Positions 9,071 through 23,700 of a stretch of 64,000 nucleotides of DNA are shown one piece after another. The position numbers and the translations under genes are program-made. The stretch lies in NCBI RefSeq assembly GCF_001667275.1, contig NZ_LZHV01000041.1:124001-188000 (forward strand), in the 5' to 3' direction. Positions within the stretch are counted from its first letter, which is position 1. The number at the start of each line of letters is the position of its first letter. The DNA comes from Mycobacterium sp. ACS4054 (GTDB taxonomy: Bacteria > Actinomycetota > Actinomycetes > Mycobacteriales > Mycobacteriaceae). A model generated the notes under the pieces. The model was given only the letters and a program-made list of their open reading frames with translations. It ran no database searches and was not told the DNA's origin.

Positions 9071-12000
9071 GGCGTCCCGTCGCGCGACGACGACCACAGC
9101 TGCGTCACGGCCGCCAAATCGTCGGCCGACAGCCCGGATGCGGTCATCGGCGCGAAGCGGGTGTCGACCGTCTCCTCGAACGAACCCGCGTCAATGTCCT
9201 TGTCGCCCAGGGCGTCGACGGCCGCGGCCAGCTGCCGCACGGTCGGGTTCTCGAAGATCATCCGGGGGCTGATCGACAGTCCGGCGGCCCGCGCCCGCGC
9301 GGCCAGCTGCACCGACAGGATGCTGTCGCCGCCGAGGGCGAAGAAGTCGTCGGACCGCCCCACCTCGGGAGTCGAGAGCAGCTCGGCGAACACCTTGGCC
9401 AGCGCCCGTTCGGTGTCGGTGCGCGACGGTTCGGCCTGCCCACCGGTGCTGACCGCCGGCCGCGGCAGCCCGGGCCGGTTCAGCTTGCCGGACTCCGTCT
9501 TGGGCAGCGCGTCGAGCACGGTCAGCGACGAGGGCATCATGTAGCCGGGCAGCGTGGTGGCGATCGCGGCGCGCACCTCGGCCGCGAACACCGCCTTCTC
9601 GCCGTCGTCGACGATGGGGCGCTGCGGCACAACGTATCCCGCCAGCGAGGTGCCGCCGTGCACCTCCCAGGTGCGCGCCGCCGCGGCGGCGACGCCGTCG
9701 GCCCCCGCCAGCGCGGCATCCACCTCGGCCAGCTCGACGCGGAAACCGCGCACCTGCACCTGGTGGTCGGAGCGCCCGACGAACTCGAGCAGGCCGTCCT
9801 CGGTCCACCGGGCCAGGTCGCCGCTGCGATAGAGGCGCGAACCGGGCCGGCGGGCATACGGATTGGCGACGAACCGGGACGCGGTCAGCGCCGCCCGCCG
9901 CCAGTATCCCCGGGCCAGCTGGTCGCCCGCGTAATACAGCTCGCCCACCACCCCGACGGGAACCGGCCGCAAGCCGTCGTCGAGCAGGTAGGCGTCCGCG
10001 CCCGGAACGGGTCTGCCGACGAGCGGATTCGGCGGCGCGAGCCGGCCGCGGGAAACCGCACCGGAGGTTTCGGTCGAACCGATGTTGTTCAACAGCTCGA
10101 CGTCGGCGCCGGCGCACACCGACGCCAGCCGCCGCAGCAGCGAGTCGCTCACCGGCTCCCCGCCGCACACCAGCCGGGATAGCGCTCGCAGCGCCTCGGG
10201 GCGGCTGTCGACCAGCGCGGAGACCAGGCTCGGCACCGCGGTCACCTGGGCCACCGAATGCCGGATCATCAAGTCCCCGAGGGCTTCCGGGTCGCGGTGC
10301 TCGACGTCGTCGGCGAGGATCATGGTGGCGCCGGCCGCCAATCCGGCGAGCATCTCCATCCCGCCTTCGAGGAACGTGATCGACGCCTGGGCCAATCGAA
10401 CGTCGTCGGTCCGGGGCGGGTAGTGCCGCAGCTGCCAGTCCAGCCGCGCGGCCATCGACCGATGCGTGCCCACCGCCCCCTTCGGCTTGCCGGTGGAGCC
10501 CGACGTGAAGACCAGGTACATCGGGTCATCGGGGTGCGGCAGCGGCAGCCCGGCCGCCCGGGAATCGACTTCGGTGTTCTCGATCGCGGCCCGCACCTGT
10601 GGGTCATCCAGCGAGATCACGGCGACACCGGCGACGTCGGGCATGCCGTCGAGCGCTTCGGCCGTGGCCAGCACCACCGGCGGTGCGACGTCGTCGAGCA
10701 TGAACTGCTTGCGCGCCGGCGGGTAGCCGGGGTCGATGGGGAAGTAACCGCCGCCGGCCTTCATGATGGCGACCAGCGCCACCACGAGGTCGATGCTCCG
10801 CCGGGTGGAGAGCCCGACCAGCGTCCCCGCCCCCACGCCGCGGCCGACGAGCAGGGCCGCCAGGTTGTCCGAACGGCGGTGCAGCGCAGGGTAATCGATG
10901 CGCTCGTCGCCGCATCGCACCGCGATCCGGTCGGGCCCCAGGCTTCGGCTGGGCCGCAGCAATTCCGGGATGGTGCGCGGCCGGTCGTGCGGCGGCAGCT
11001 CGCCCCGGCTCCAGTCCTGCAGCATGCGGCGCCGGTCTTCGGCGCCGATCAGCTGCACGTCCCGCAACGTCTGATCCACGTCGGTGGCAAACTCGGTGAC
11101 CACCCGGGTCAGCCAGCCGGCCAGGCGCTCGATGGTGGTCCTGCTGTACAACTCGGTGCGGAAGATCAGGTTGCCGTTGTAGCCGATGCCCGCCGAGGTG
11201 TCGGTGCCGTCGGCGCCGTCGGTGCCGAAGAAGTTGACGCTGAGATCCGCGTGCGCCATGTCGAACACGGGGTCCAGTGAGGTGCACACGGTGTCCTGCC
11301 CGCCGTCGGGGGCCTGCTCGATCACTCGCGTGGCGGGCAGGTGGTCGCGGACGTGCACCACGACCTGGAACAGCGGGTTGCGCGACAGCGAGCGCACCGG
11401 GCTGACGCTGTCGACCACCCGGTCGAAGGGCAGATCCTGATGCGCGTAGGCGGCCAGCGCCGTCTCGCGGGCGCGGGTCAGCAGTTCACGCAGGGTCGGG
11501 TTACCGGTCAGGTCGTTGCGCAACACCAGGATGTTGACGAAAAACCCGATCAGTTGGTCCAATTCGGACTCGGAGCGTCCGGCGACCGGGGTCCCCAGCG
11601 GGATGTCGAGGCCGCCGCCCGCCTTGTGCAGCACCACGGCGACCGCCGTTTGCAGCAGCATGAATTCGGTGATGCCCAACTCGCGGCACAACTCGGCGAG
11701 CTTGGCGCGGGTGGTCGCGTCGATGCGGAAGTCGACCGATTCGCCCTCCCCGGTGGGGACGGGCTGGCGCGGGAAGTCCGGCCGCAGCCCGGTGTCCTCC
11801 GGCAGACCGGCCAGTTGCCGATTCCAATACTCCCGCTGCTCCGCGGCGACGCTGGACTCCTGACCGGCCGCGTCGCCCAGGAACGCGCCCTGCCAGGCCG
11901 CGTAATCGGCGTACTGCACCCGAAGCGGCGCCCAGGCCGGGGCCTCCCCCGCCCGGCGGGCCCGGTACGCGGTCATCACGTCGGCGAACAGCACACCCGC

Positions 12001-15000
12001 CGACCAGTGGTCGGAGGCGATGTGATGGATCACGAGCGACAGCACGTGCTCCGCGGCGTCAGCGTCGGTGCGCAACAACGCGATTCGCACCGGCAGCTCA
12101 CGGTCCAGCTCGAAGCAGTGCCGGCGCTCGGCGTCCAGCTGCTCGCGCAGCCAGGTGTCGTCGGGCCCGGTCGCCCGGCGCACCGGAACCTCGCCGGCGG
12201 GGCCGACCACTTGGTAGGGCACGCCGTCCAGCTCCACGTAGGAGGTGCGCAGGATCTCGTGGCGGGCGACGACGTCGCCGACGGCGGCGATCAACGCGTC
12301 GATGTCCCACGGCCCGCTCAGCTTCGCGGCGAAGGGAATGTTGTTGACCCAGCTGGGGCCGTCGATGCGATAGGCGAACCAGCTGCGCAGCTGCGACGCC
12401 GACAGGGGCATCGGCTGGTCGTGCGCTGTCGCGATCAGCTTGGGCCGCGCCTGCCTGGGCTCCCCGGAACTCAGCTGATCGACCCGCTCCGCCAACAGGC
12501 CCACCGTGGCGAGCTCGAAGACGTCCCGGATGCCCAACTCCACGCCGCACTCCGAGCGGATCGCGGTCACGAGCTTGGTGGCCACCAGCGAGTGGCCGCC
12601 CAAGTCGAAGAACGAGTCGTCGACGCCCACCCGGTCGTGACCGAGCAGCGTGGAGAACAGTGCGGCGATGCGGCGTTCGGTAACGGTTGTGGGGTCGCGG
12701 TATTCGGTGACGGCCGCGATCTGCGGTTGGGGCAGTGCGGCGCGGTCGATCTTGCCGTGCGCCGTGATCGGGATCTCCTCGAGCGGCACGTAGGCCGCCG
12801 GCGTCATGTAGTCCGGCAGGGCGGCTGCCACCCGCGCGCGAATGCGTTCCACGTCAACGGTTTCCGGGCCACCGCCCGGGGCGGGCGTCACATATCCGAC
12901 CAGGCTCTTGCCCAGCCGGGGTAGGTCCATGGCCAGCACGACGGCTTGCCCGACGCTCGGGTCGACCGAGATGGCGGCGGCGACCTCGCCCAGCTCGATG
13001 CGGAAGCCGCGGATCTTGACCTGTTCGTCTGCGCGCCCGACGAATTCGATGTCACCGTCGGCGTTGCGGCGGGCGAGGTCGCCGGAGCGGTACAACCGGG
13101 CGCCCGGCGTGAACGGGTCGGCGACGAACCGCTCGGCCGTCAACGCGGGCCGCCCGTGGTATCCGTGCGCGACATGCATTCCGCCGATGTAGATTTCGCC
13201 GATCACGCCGACGGGGACCGGCCGCAGCGCGTTGTCGAGCAGATACACCTGCGTGTTGATCTTCGGGCGTCCGATGGGCACCACCCGGGTGCCTTGGGCC
13301 CCCTCCACCGGGAAGCTGGTGCAGTTGACGACGGTCTCGGTCGGTCCGTAGAAGTTGTACAGCAGCGCGTCGAAGGTGGCGTGGAACTTGTCGGCGATCT
13401 CGCCCGGCAGGGCCTCGCCGCCGATGGGCACGCGCCGCAGGGTGCGCCACTGGCTGACGCCCGGCAGCGACAGGAACAGGCCCAGCAGCGACGGGACGAA
13501 ATGCATCGAGGTGATGCCTTCGCGGCTCAGCAGGTCAGTCAGGTAGCCGATGTCGCGCAGCCCGTCGGGTCGCGGGATCACCAGCCTGGCGCCCATGATC
13601 AACGTGCCGAAGATCTCGCCCATGGAGACGTCGAAGCTCGGCGAGGCGACCTGCAGCAGCCGGTCGGTTTCGTCCACGTGGTATTCCTCGCCGAACCAGA
13701 CGAAGTACTCGGCGATCGGCTTGTGCGGCACCGGAACACCCTTGGGCAGGCCGGTCGAACCGGAGGTGTAGATCAGGTAGGCGGTGTTGTCGGGGCTCAG
13801 CGGGCGGAGCAGCTCGGAAGGCGCCGTGGCCGGGTACCGCGACAACCCGGTGACCGGCTCGCGCAGCACCAGTTTGGTGTCGGCGTCGCCCAGGATGAAG
13901 GTCAGGCGATCCTCGGGGTAGGTGGGGTCGACCGGCAGGTAGACCGCGCCGGCCTTGAGCACGCCCAGCGCAGTGATGACCAATTCGGGTGACTTGTCCA
14001 GCAGTACCGCCACGCGGTCCTCGGTGCCGATACCCCGCTCGATCAGCCAGTGCGCCAGGCGGTTCGACTCTTCGTCGATCTCGCGGTAGGTGTACTCGCG
14101 GCCCTCGTAGACGACGGCGATGGCGTCGGGCGAGCGCGCCGCCCGGCGGGTGACCAGCGCGGGCAGGGTGGCGGCCGGGGTTTCGAACGCCGCCCCGGTC
14201 GAGGCCCAGCGCAACCACTCGGCGTCGTCGGCGTCCATCAACGCGCAGGCCGATAGCGCCGCATCGGGGTCGGTCAGCGCGCTATCCAGCAATACGCCGT
14301 AGTGCCGGAGCAGCTGCTCCACCAGCCGTTGATCCAACACCTCGACCAGGTATTCGGCCTCGACGGACCCGCCGCCGGCCGAGCGGTCCAGCTCGATCAT
14401 GAAACTCAATGGCAGCTGGTTGAATTGACCGCGCAACTCACCGCGCTCGCACCGCACGCCGGGCGGGCAGAAGCCGGCGCCGTCGGGCTCCCGCTGCCCG
14501 AAGCTCACCCGGGTCATCCGGTCGGCGCCGTGGCGGCGATCGGGATTGGACTCGCGCACCAGCCAGTCCAGGTCGGCGCGCGAGTGGGCGAAGGCGCCCA
14601 CCGCGCTGTCGCGGGTTTGGGCCAGCAGCTCCCGGAATGTTTGGTGGGGCTGCGGCCGCAGCCGGATCACCACCGTGTTTCCGTAGTAGCCGATGGCGGA
14701 ATCGCTTTCGACGCCGCGGTTGAGCACGGGGGCGGCGACCAGGAAGTCCGTTGACTGGGTGTAGCGGTGCACCAGCGCGGCGAAGCCAGCCATCAGCACC
14801 ATGTACGGGGTGGCGCCGGTCTCGCGCGCCAGCGCCGCGGCCTTGTCGACGGTCGCCGCCGACAACCGCGTGGTGGCGCGCTGGGCACGCCAGGTGCTTG
14901 GCACCACCGACCCGTTGGTCCCCGGAAGCTCAAGCGGCTCGGGCAGATTCGCCATCAGGGGCCGCCAGTATTCGAAGTCCGCGGCGGGATCGGCCGCTTC

Positions 15001-15636
15001 GTCCGGCCCGGGTGCGGTTAAGGCGGGGACACCGCCGAGGTCGTCGGTGTATGCGCGAGTGAGGTCGGTGAAAAACGGCGTCCACGAGGCGTCGTCCCAG
15101 GCGATGTGGTGAGCCGTGATCAACAGCATCAGCTCGTCGCCCGACAAGCGCGCCGCCGTGACGCGCAGTGGGGAATCCTCGGCGAGGTCGAAGGGGCGGC
15201 GGAAATCCCGTTGCGCCAGCACGTCCAGCCGCAACCGACGGGCCTGCTCCGTCAACTCCGACAGATCGTGTTCGGCCCACTCGGGCTGCAACTCCTCGCG
15301 GACAACCGGATACGGGTCACCGTCCGCGCCGGTGGCATACGTGGTGTGCAGCACCTGGTGCCGCGCGGCCACGGCGTCGACCGCGCGCCGCAATCGTTGA
15401 AGGTCGACCGCGCCGGTGACCCGGTAGGACACACAGACGTTGAGCAGCGCGCTGTCGGGGTCCACAGACTGCACGAACCACATCCGGTGCTGGCCGACCG
15501 ACATGCGCGGTTCGTCTTTGGTCGCCACGGCCGCCTCGGCGGCCGGTCTGGCCAGTCCGCGTTCGGCGATCTTGCGGCGCAACAGTTCCAGGCGCTCGTC
15601 GTCGAGATGGGCGCCGGCTCGGGTGGTGTCCGTCAC
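9067..15636 (-). CDS. mbtE: MbtE, dimodular nonribosomal peptide synthetase of mycobactin synthesis
   Basis: A 2189-residue NRPS with two full modules. C1 has [10 protein letters not shown] near residue 177. A1 has [11 protein letters not shown] near 625 and YGPTET. Carrier 1 has LGGHSL near 1015. C2 has HHIASDHWS near 1207. A2 has [11 protein letters not shown] near 1715. Carrier 2 has LGGDSI near 2103. The recalled M. tuberculosis MbtE is about 1,680 residues with one complete A domain, so this is longer by roughly an A plus a carrier domain. A1 retains the Asp that binds the alpha-amino group (FDVSMGE). In A2 the aligned segment is FLEGGME, with Leu in that place, and YGPTE is IGSTE, so A2 is either inactive or takes an unusual acid. 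The start is GTG at 15636, overlapping the mbtD stop (GTGA). No thioesterase or epimerase domain is present. Confidence 0.92.
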   Translation of the reverse strand: MTDTTRAGAHLDDERLELLRRKIAERGLARPAAEAAVATKDEPRMSVGQHRMWFVQSVDPDSALLNVCVSYRVTGAVDLQRLRRAVDAVAARHQVLHTTYATGADGDPYPVVREELQPEWAEHDLSELTEQARRLRLDVLAQRDFRRPFDLAEDSPLRVTAARLSGDELMLLITAHHIAWDDASWTPFFTDLTRAYTDDLGGVPALTAPGPDEAADPAADFEYWRPLMANLPEPLELPGTNGSVVPSTWRAQRATTRLSAATVDKAAALARETGATPYMVLMAGFAALVHRYTQSTDFLVAAPVLNRGVESDSAIGYYGNTVVIRLRPQPHQTFRELLAQTRDSAVGAFAHSRADLDWLVRESNPDRRHGADRMTRVSFGQREPDGAGFCPPGVRCERGELRGQFNQLPLSFMIELDRSAGGGSVEAEYLVEVLDQRLVEQLLRHYGVLLDSALTDPDAALSACALMDADDAEWLRWASTGAAFETPAATLPALVTRRAARSPDAIAVVYEGREYTYREIDEESNRLAHWLIERGIGTEDRVAVLLDKSPELVITALGVLKAGAVYLPVDPTYPEDRLTFILGDADTKLVLREPVTGLSRYPATAPSELLRPLSPDNTAYLIYTSGSTGLPKGVPVPHKPIAEYFVWFGEEYHVDETDRLLQVASPSFDVSMGEIFGTLIMGARLVIPRPDGLRDIGYLTDLLSREGITSMHFVPSLLGLFLSLPGVSQWRTLRRVPIGGEALPGEIADKFHATFDALLYNFYGPTETVVNCTSFPVEGAQGTRVVPIGRPKINTQVYLLDNALRPVPVGVIGEIYIGGMHVAHGYHGRPALTAERFVADPFTPGARLYRSGDLARRNADGDIEFVGRADEQVKIRGFRIELGEVAAAISVDPSVGQAVVLAMDLPRLGKSLVGYVTPAPGGGPETVDVERIRARVAAALPDYMTPAAYVPLEEIPITAHGKIDRAALPQPQIAAVTEYRDPTTVTERRIAALFSTLLGHDRVGVDDSFFDLGGHSLVATKLVTAIRSECGVELGIRDVFELATVGLLAERVDQLSSGEPRQARPKLIATAHDQPMPLSASQLRSWFAYRIDGPSWVNNIPFAAKLSGPWDIDALIAAVGDVVARHEILRTSYVELDGVPYQVVGPAGEVPVRRATGPDDTWLREQLDAERRHCFELDRELPVRIALLRTDADAAEHVLSLVIHHIASDHWSAGVLFADVMTAYRARRAGEAPAWAPLRVQYADYAAWQGAFLGDAAGQESSVAAEQREYWNRQLAGLPEDTGLRPDFPRQPVPTGEGESVDFRIDATTRAKLAELCRELGITEFMLLQTAVAVVLHKAGGGLDIPLGTPVAGRSESELDQLIGFFVNILVLRNDLTGNPTLRELLTRARETALAAYAHQDLPFDRVVDSVSPVRSLSRNPLFQVVVHVRDHLPATRVIEQAPDGGQDTVCTSLDPVFDMAHADLSVNFFGTDGADGTDTSAGIGYNGNLIFRTELYSRTTIERLAGWLTRVVTEFATDVDQTLRDVQLIGAEDRRRMLQDWSRGELPPHDRPRTIPELLRPSRSLGPDRIAVRCGDERIDYPALHRRSDNLAALLVGRGVGAGTLVGLSTRRSIDLVVALVAIMKAGGGYFPIDPGYPPARKQFMLDDVAPPVVLATAEALDGMPDVAGVAVISLDDPQVRAAIENTEVDSRAAGLPLPHPDDPMYLVFTSGSTGKPKGAVGTHRSMAARLDWQLRHYPPRTDDVRLAQASITFLEGGMEMLAGLAAGATMILADDVEHRDPEALGDLMIRHSVAQVTAVPSLVSALVDSRPEALRALSRLVCGGEPVSDSLLRRLASVCAGADVELLNNIGSTETSGAVSRGRLAPPNPLVGRPVPGADAYLLDDGLRPVPVGVVGELYYAGDQLARGYWRRAALTASRFVANPYARRPGSRLYRSGDLARWTEDGLLEFVGRSDHQVQVRGFRVELAEVDAALAGADGVAAAAARTWEVHGGTSLAGYVVPQRPIVDDGEKAVFAAEVRAAIATTLPGYMMPSSLTVLDALPKTESGKLNRPGLPRPAVSTGGQAEPSRTDTERALAKVFAELLSTPEVGRSDDFFALGGDSILSVQLAARARAAGLSISPRMIFENPTVRQLAAAVDALGDKDIDAGSFEETVDTRFAPMTASGLSADDLAAVTQLWSSSRDGTP

Positions 15637-18634
15637 GCGGGGAGTCCAACCTTTCTCGGTTCGGGGGTGTCGAGGGGCGTGTCCGGTCGCGGCCCGTCAC
15701 CTGGGTCGACGCGCAAGGCGTCGATCAGTTCGTCGAGGGTGATGCCGCCGAGCATGCGCGCCACCGGGACCGACCTTCCGACCGTCCGGCGCAGCCGCTT
15801 GCGCAGGTCGAGCGCGAGCAACGAGTCCACGCCAAGGTCGATGAGCGGTGCGCTCGGGTCGATCATGACCGACTCCCCCAGGTGCAGTGTGGCGGCCAGC
15901 TCGGCGCGCACCACCTCACCGAGCGGCTTGGCCGCGCCGTCCTCGTCCGCGGCGGCGGCCTTGGCGGTCGTGAACGGCATTGGCATGCCCTGGCTTTCGA
16001 AGAAGACCGCGAGCCGGTCGAAGTCCGCGCGGAAGATCAGCGGATCGCCGTCGTAGCGGCGCAGGCCGGCCTCGATCGCCGGCTCGGGCGCCATCGCGAT
16101 CAGGCCGGAGCGTTCGGTGCGGGTGATCTCGTCGCCCGTCACCACGCCGGCGGCCTGCCACAGGCCCCACCGGATCGCCGTGCAGTCGTGGCCCGCGCTG
16201 CGCAGCTGAGCGACCAGCACATCGAGCATGCGGTTGGATGCGGCGTACGCCGCGTGCGCGCGGCCACCCCATACCCCGAACACCGACGAGCAGGCCAGGA
16301 TTCGGCAATCCGGCCGCAGCGGCCACATCTGCGCCAGCGCGGCCAGGCCGCTCACCTTCGCGGCGCAGACCGCGGCGACGTCGGCGCCGGTGAGTTCGGC
16401 GCGCGTGCGGGCCTCGGCGATGCCGGCGGTATGGATCACCAGAGACGCGCCGGGCCCGGGGTGCCCTGCGGCCGCGTCGGCCAGCGCGGCCAGGTCGGTG
16501 ATGTCGCACCGCGGGGCGCGCAGGTCGACGTCGTGGCCCTGGGCGAGCCGGCGCAGCGTGGGCTCGTCGATGCCGTTGCGGCTCAACAGCGTCACCGTGC
16601 GCGCCCCGCGTTCGATGCAGTATCGGGCGTACTGCAGGCCGATCGCCCCGCTGCCGCCGGTGATCACCACGTCGTCCAGCGCGGCCGCGTCGAGGGGCCC
16701 CGCGGTCCCCGAGTCGGGGCACTCCCGCAAGGTTCGTAGGTAGCGTCGCGGCGAGCCATTGCCCCGCAACGCCACCTCGGCCGCCTCGCCGAGCAACACC
16801 TCGACCGCCGCGCGCGCCGTCGGATCGTCGACGTCTCGCCCGGGCAGGTCGAGATGCCCGAAGGCCTGATCGGCGAACTCGAAGCCGACGCTGCGATGCA
16901 TGGCGGCCAACGCCGCCTGCCCGGGAAGCGCCGTGGGGTCATGCCGTTCGACGGTTTCGGCGCCGGCGGTGAGCAGCCACACCACCCGGCACCGAGGGCC
17001 GATCAGCGCGCGGTAGTCGGCTAGTCCCGCGTCCGGCCGGCGCGCGATCTGCTCGATCGCCGCGGCGGCGTCCGGCTCGTCGAGCGCCGGGGCTGCCACG
17101 ACCAGGATCTCGGCGTCGTTCGGTGACACCACCCGGCAGTTGCCGCGCGCCTCAACGGCGTCGATCAGCCGTTGGGCCAACGTGCCGGTCGTGCCGTGGA
17201 AGCCGATGTCGGCGCCCCCCGACGGCGCCGATGCCGCCCGCCGCCAATGCTCGACGGCGACCGTGAGCTCCGAGGCCGGCGCGGTCTCGATCGCCGGTTC
17301 GGGCGCCGCCCAGAGGTGTATCGACCGCATGGGCGCGTTGGGGAACCCGCGCAGCGGCGAGCGGACGCCGCCCGGAATCGTGTTGGCCCACTGGCAACCG
17401 GGATCGGCGGTTGCGACGGCCGCGATGTTGGCCGCGAGCGTGTCGGTGATGGCCGAGTCGCGGTGTCCCGAGCCGACGGCCACGGCCGTCCGCTCGTCAA
17501 TGAGGTCGGCGAGCGGATACAGCAGCGCGGGATGCGCGGACAGCTCGACGAAGGTGGTGGCGCCCAGTCCTTGCGCCGCCGCCACCGCGCGATCGAAACG
17601 CACAGTGTTGCAAAGGTTTTCATACCAATATTCGGCAAAATCGCGGTCGCTGCCGACCTCCGCGCCGAAGGTCGAGCCGACGAATCGCACCGGACTGTCT
17701 CCGAACGCCGAGCGGGGAGTCAGCTCCGCGAGCTGCCGACGCAAGGGCCGCAGGACGCTGGTGTGCCCGGGATAGTCCACGGCCAGTTGGTGGGTGAACA
17801 CGCCGCGTTGCTGGGCCCGCCGCACCGCGGCGGCCACCGCGTCGTGGTCACCGGACACCACCGTCGACGAGGGCCCGTTGACCGCCGAGACTTCCAACCA
17901 GCCAACCGTTTCGCCGATCAACGACTCCGCCTCGTCGACGCCCGCGCCCAGCACCGCCATGGCGTAGTGACCGGTCAAGCGGTCGACGATGGTGGCGCGG
18001 GCCCCGACCAGCGCGACCGCGTCCGACAGCGATATCGTTCCGGCGACGTAGGCCGCCGCGACCTCGCCGAGGCTGTGCCCCACGGTGATTGCCGGGAGCA
18101 CGCCGTGGAATCGCCACTCGTGGGCCAGGCTGACGGCGTGGGTGAACTGCGCCCCCTGGATTTCGGTGCGCGACCAGTCCCGGTCGACTTGCCCGGTCAG
18201 GTAGGGCAACGGTGACGGCAACCCGGCGGCCAGAAACGCCCGGGCACATCGGTCCGCCTCCGCCCGGTATGCCGGAAGCCGTTGGTAGGCTTCGGCGCCC
18301 ATCGATTGCCATTGGTTGCCCTGGCCGGGAAACACGAAGGCGATTACCGGCGCGACGCCGATCGACGAGCGGGTGACCAGCGGGTGTTGGGCACCGCGGG
18401 CCAGCGCGGCCAGTCCGGCGACGAGCTCGGCGCGGTCGGCCGCCCGGACCACCGCGCGGTGCCGTCGCACCCGCCGCAGCCGCAGCAGGCTGGACGCCAC
18501 CGCCGCGACATCCGCATCGGCACCAGCGGAGTCCAGATGGTCCAGGATCGCCCGGGCGTCCCGACCGATCAGCTCCTCGGCGTGCGCGGACAGCAGCACG
18601 GGCACGCGAGTGTCGGGCAGGGGGGAGGTCAGCA

Positions 18635-18635
<1 letters not shown>
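15633..18635 (-). CDS. mbtD: MbtD, polyketide synthase AT-KR-ACP protein
   Basis: A 1000-residue type I PKS fragment supplying, with MbtC, the beta-hydroxyacyl unit of mycobactin. The acyltransferase has FPGQGNQW near residue 135 and the catalytic Ser in GHSLGEVAAAY near 188. The ketoreductase has the nucleotide motif GGSGAIGLQYARY near 660. The acyl carrier domain has DLGVDSLLALDLRKR near 938, with the phosphopantetheine Ser. There is no ketosynthase, which is encoded separately by mbtC just upstream. ATG at 18635 shares one base with the mbtC stop (TGATG). M. tuberculosis MbtD is about 1,004 residues. Confidence 0.95.
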
Positions 18636-19937
<1,302 letters not shown>

Positions 19938-19945
<8 letters not shown>

Positions 19946-20702
19946 CGGCGTTCACCCGTTCCGCGACGGCATCCAGGTGCTCGTCGAGATAGAAGTGTCC
20001 GCCGTCGTACAGGAACAGCTCGAAGGCGCCCGCCGTGTGGTTCTCCCACAGCCGCAACGCTTCCGGATCGACGCGGTGGTCGTCGCGCGCGCCCAGCACG
20101 CGGATGTCGGCGCTAATGCGCACGCCGGGGGCGCACTCGTAGCGGTTGACCGCCTGGTAGTCGGCACGCACCGCGGTGGTCAGCAGCTCGGCGAACTCTT
20201 CGTCGGCGAGTAGGTCGGGATCGGTGCCGCCGAGATCGGCGATGTCGGCCAGCAATCCGTCGTCGGTGGTCGGCAACGCCGGCATCGCGGCGACCGCCGA
20301 CGGCGCCGGGCCGGCCGACACCCACAGTCGCTGCACGGGGATGTCGTGGGATTCGGCGATCCGGGCGAACTCGAACGCCACGACGGCCCCCATGCTGTGC
20401 CCGAAGAGCCTCAGCGGCGCGACGCGCGCCCACGGACCCGCGTCGAACAGGCCCTGCGCCAGGTCGTGCACGGTGTCGGGGGCGGGGTGACTCAGCCGGT
20501 CCGCGCGCTGCGGGTACTGCACGATGTAGGTGTCCCCGCCCGCGGCCAGGGCGGTCGCCAGCGCGCGGTAACCCGCCGCGGCGGCTCCCGCGTGCGGAAA
20601 CACGACGGTGGCGCCGGCGCGCCGGCTCGCGTTCGGGGCGGGGGCACGCTTGATCCACGGCGCGAATTCGGCCGGCCTGCTCAGCAGCGGTTCGGATGTC
20701 AT
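19938..20702 (-). CDS. mbtT: MbtT, stand-alone type II thioesterase
   Basis: A 254-residue alpha/beta-hydrolase thioesterase of the TEII group, which hydrolyse stalled or misprimed chains from carrier domains. Visible motifs are the nucleophile elbow LFGHSMGAVVAFEF near residue 103, an Asp-bearing segment VLGARDDHRVD near 205, and the catalytic His in GGHFYL near 235. In M. tuberculosis this domain is, as I recall, the C-terminal end of MbtB (1,414 residues); here MbtB has 1,166 and MbtT 254, almost the same sum. The ATG overlaps the mbtB stop (ATGA), so the two remain coupled. Confidence 0.9.
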
Positions 20703-23700
20703 TGCGCGGTCCCGGGTTTCCCGGTCTGATGCGCCGCCGACAGCACCGTCTCGGCGTCCATGTGGATGACTTCCAGGTACAGCTCGGCCACCTGATCCAG
20801 CCGTGCCGCGTCCCGCTCGCGCCCGGTGAGCAATTCGGCAAGGGCCGCAACGGTTCTGCTGGCGAAGATGTCGGCGACCATGATGTGCGGGGTGTCCAGC
20901 CAGGTCCGGATCCGGCCGACGGCCTGGGTGGCCAGCACCGAATCCCCGCCCAGGGCGAAGAAGTCGTTGTCGCGCCCGACTTGATCCGCGCCGAGCAGAT
21001 CGCCGAGGAGCGCGGCGAGGGCCGATTCCAGCGGCGTCGACGGGGCCCGGAAGCCGGGCCGCTCGGACAGCGAAACCGCGGCGCCCAGCTCGCGGGCGAC
21101 GGCGCGACGGTCGATCTTTCCGGCGCTGGTGAACGGGATGCGCTCCAGCAGCGCGAAGTGTCGCGGAATCATGTGCGCCGGAACGAGTTCGGCCATCGAC
21201 GCGCTGAGAAGCTCGGCGGTCGGCGCCGCAGCGCCGGAGCTCTCCGGGCAGACGGCGGCCGCCAGGACCTCCGACCCGCCGGATCCGGGGACCAGGGCGG
21301 CCACCGCAATCGCCACCCCCGGCAGCCGCCGCATCGCGGCCTCGATCTCGCCGAGCTCGACGCGATATCCGCTGATCTTGACCCGGTGGTCCGCGCGTCC
21401 GACGAACTCGAGGGTGCCGTCGGGCCAATACCTGGCCAAATCGCCGGTGCGGTACCACGTTCGTCCCGCGTGCTCGACGAAGCGCTCCGCGGTGAGGTCA
21501 GGGCGACCGCGGTAGCCCCGCGCGATGCCCCGACCGGACACCCAAAGCTCGCCGGCGACCCAGTCGGGGCAGTCGTCGCCCGCGTCGTTGACCACGCGGC
21601 AGGCGTTGTTGTCCAGCGGCACGCCGTAGGGCAGGGCGGTCCAGTCGGCCGGCAGCGCGATCGGGTCGGCGACCTCGAAAATCGTGTTGTGAACCGGCGT
21701 TTCGGTTGCGCCGCCCAGGCCGGCGAAGCGAACGTCGGGCGCCTCGGCCCGCAGCCGGCGCGCCAGCTCGGGGCGGACCCAGTCCCCGCCGGTCGGGACC
21801 ACCCGCACCGACGACAGCCGTCCGCGGCCGACCTCGATCAGCATTTCCAGCCAGCCCGGCATGAAGTGCAGCACGGTGACCCGGTGGGCGTCGATCAGCC
21901 GGGCCCAGGCGTCGGGGTCGCGGCGCTGCGCCTCGTCGACCACCACGATCGACCCGCCCGTCCGCAGAGTCACGAAGATGTCCATCACCGAGATGTCGCC
22001 TTCGAGGGTGGACAGGGCCAGGCATCGATCCGCGGGGCCGATCTCGAAGTGCCGGGCGATGAACTCCACGGTGTTCATCGCGGCGTCGTGCGTCACCTCG
22101 ACGCCCTTGGGCTCGCCGGTCGAGCCGGATGTGAATAACACGTAGGCCAGCTCGCCGGGATCGATTCTGCCCGAGTCGATGTCGGCCGGCTCGCCGCGCA
22201 GCACGTCGGCCAGCGTCAGCTCCGGCACGGGCAGCGACAGCCGCTGGCCGCCGCACACCAGGGCCACCCGCACCGCGCCGGTTTCGATGATGCGCTCCGT
22301 GCGGTCGCGGGGCTGGTCGGCGCCGATGGGCAGGTACACCGCGCCGATGCTGAGGATGCCCAGCAGCGCGGGCACCTGCTCGGCCGTCTTGGGCCCCATC
22401 ACCGCGACCGTGTCGCCGGCGCCGACGCCGGCCGCGCGCAACGCGGCGGCCACCGCCCGCGCCTGGTCGCGCAGCTGGGCGTAGCTGAGGTCACCGGAAC
22501 TGGCGAATATTGCCGGTGCGTCGGGCCGCTGCTCGGCTTGCCGGAAGAACCCGTCGTGCAACGCTTCTCCGCTGGGCTCGGCGGTGCGGCCGTTGACCGC
22601 GTCGCGCACCGCGCGCTGCGCGTCCGGCAGCGGCGACGGCCCGGGGGCGTCCCAGCTGTCGTCGGCGGAGGCCAGCCGGACCAGTTCGTCGATGTGGTAG
22701 CCGAACATGGCGTCGATGACGCCCGGGGCGAAGATGCCTTCGCGCACATCCCAATTCACCAGTACGCCGCCGTCGAACTCGGTGACCTGAGCGTCGAGCA
22801 ACACCTGCGGGCCCTGGGAGATGATCCACGCGGGCGCGCCGAATTGGGCGGTGACCTCGCGGCCGAACAGGTCGCCGAGCCCCAGCGCACTGGTGAAGAC
22901 CACCGGCGCCAGCACCTGCGCGCCGCGATGGCGGCCGAGGTCCCGCAGCACCGACAACCCGGGATAGGCACAGTGAGCGGCGGCGGTCCGCATCGCGTCC
23001 TGCACGGCCCGCGCCCGCTCTGCGGCGGTCCGCGTGCCGGTGAGGTCGACGTCGAGCAGCAGCGAGGAGGTGAAGTCGCCGACCAACGAGTCGACGTCGG
23101 GGTGCAGCGGCTGGCGCCCGAACAGCGGCACGTTCAACAGGAAGCGCGAGGTGGTCGACCAGCGCGCCAGGGCATTGGCGAACGACGCGGCCAACGTCAT
23201 CGCCGGGGTCACCCCGCGGGCCTGGGCGCGCGAAAACAGGGCGTCCCGGGTCTGCGGGTCGAGCCAGTGCCAGAGCCTGGTGCTGCGCCGCGAGCGCCGG
23301 TCGCCGGTGACGGGCAGGGCCGGCGGGTCCGGCAGTTGCGGGATGCGCTGCGCCCACCACTGTCGGGCGGCGTCGCGGGCCGGTTGCGGCCGGGCCTCCT
23401 CCGCCTCCACGGCGCGGCGATACTGCGGATAGGTGTAGCTCAACGCGGGCAGTTGGTGACCCAGGTACAGGGCGGCCAGGTCGGCCATCAGGGTGCGGTA
23501 ACTCATCGCGTCGGCGGCCTGCATGTCCAAATCGACGTGCAGGCGCGAACGTTCGCCCGGCAGCAGTGTCAGGGCCAGCTCGAACACCGCGCCGTCGAGC
23601 TGCTGATGCGACTTGGCGTCGCGGATGGCGGCCAGCCGTTCGTCGACCCTGTCGCCGTCCAGGCCGCGCAGGTCCTCGACCCCCACCGGGAATCGGCCAC

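Noticed and set aside
9067..15636. Misassembly or recent tandem duplication explaining the long mbtE
   Set aside because: The two adenylation domains differ throughout, including core motifs, so simple duplication is not supported, though reads would be needed to exclude an error.
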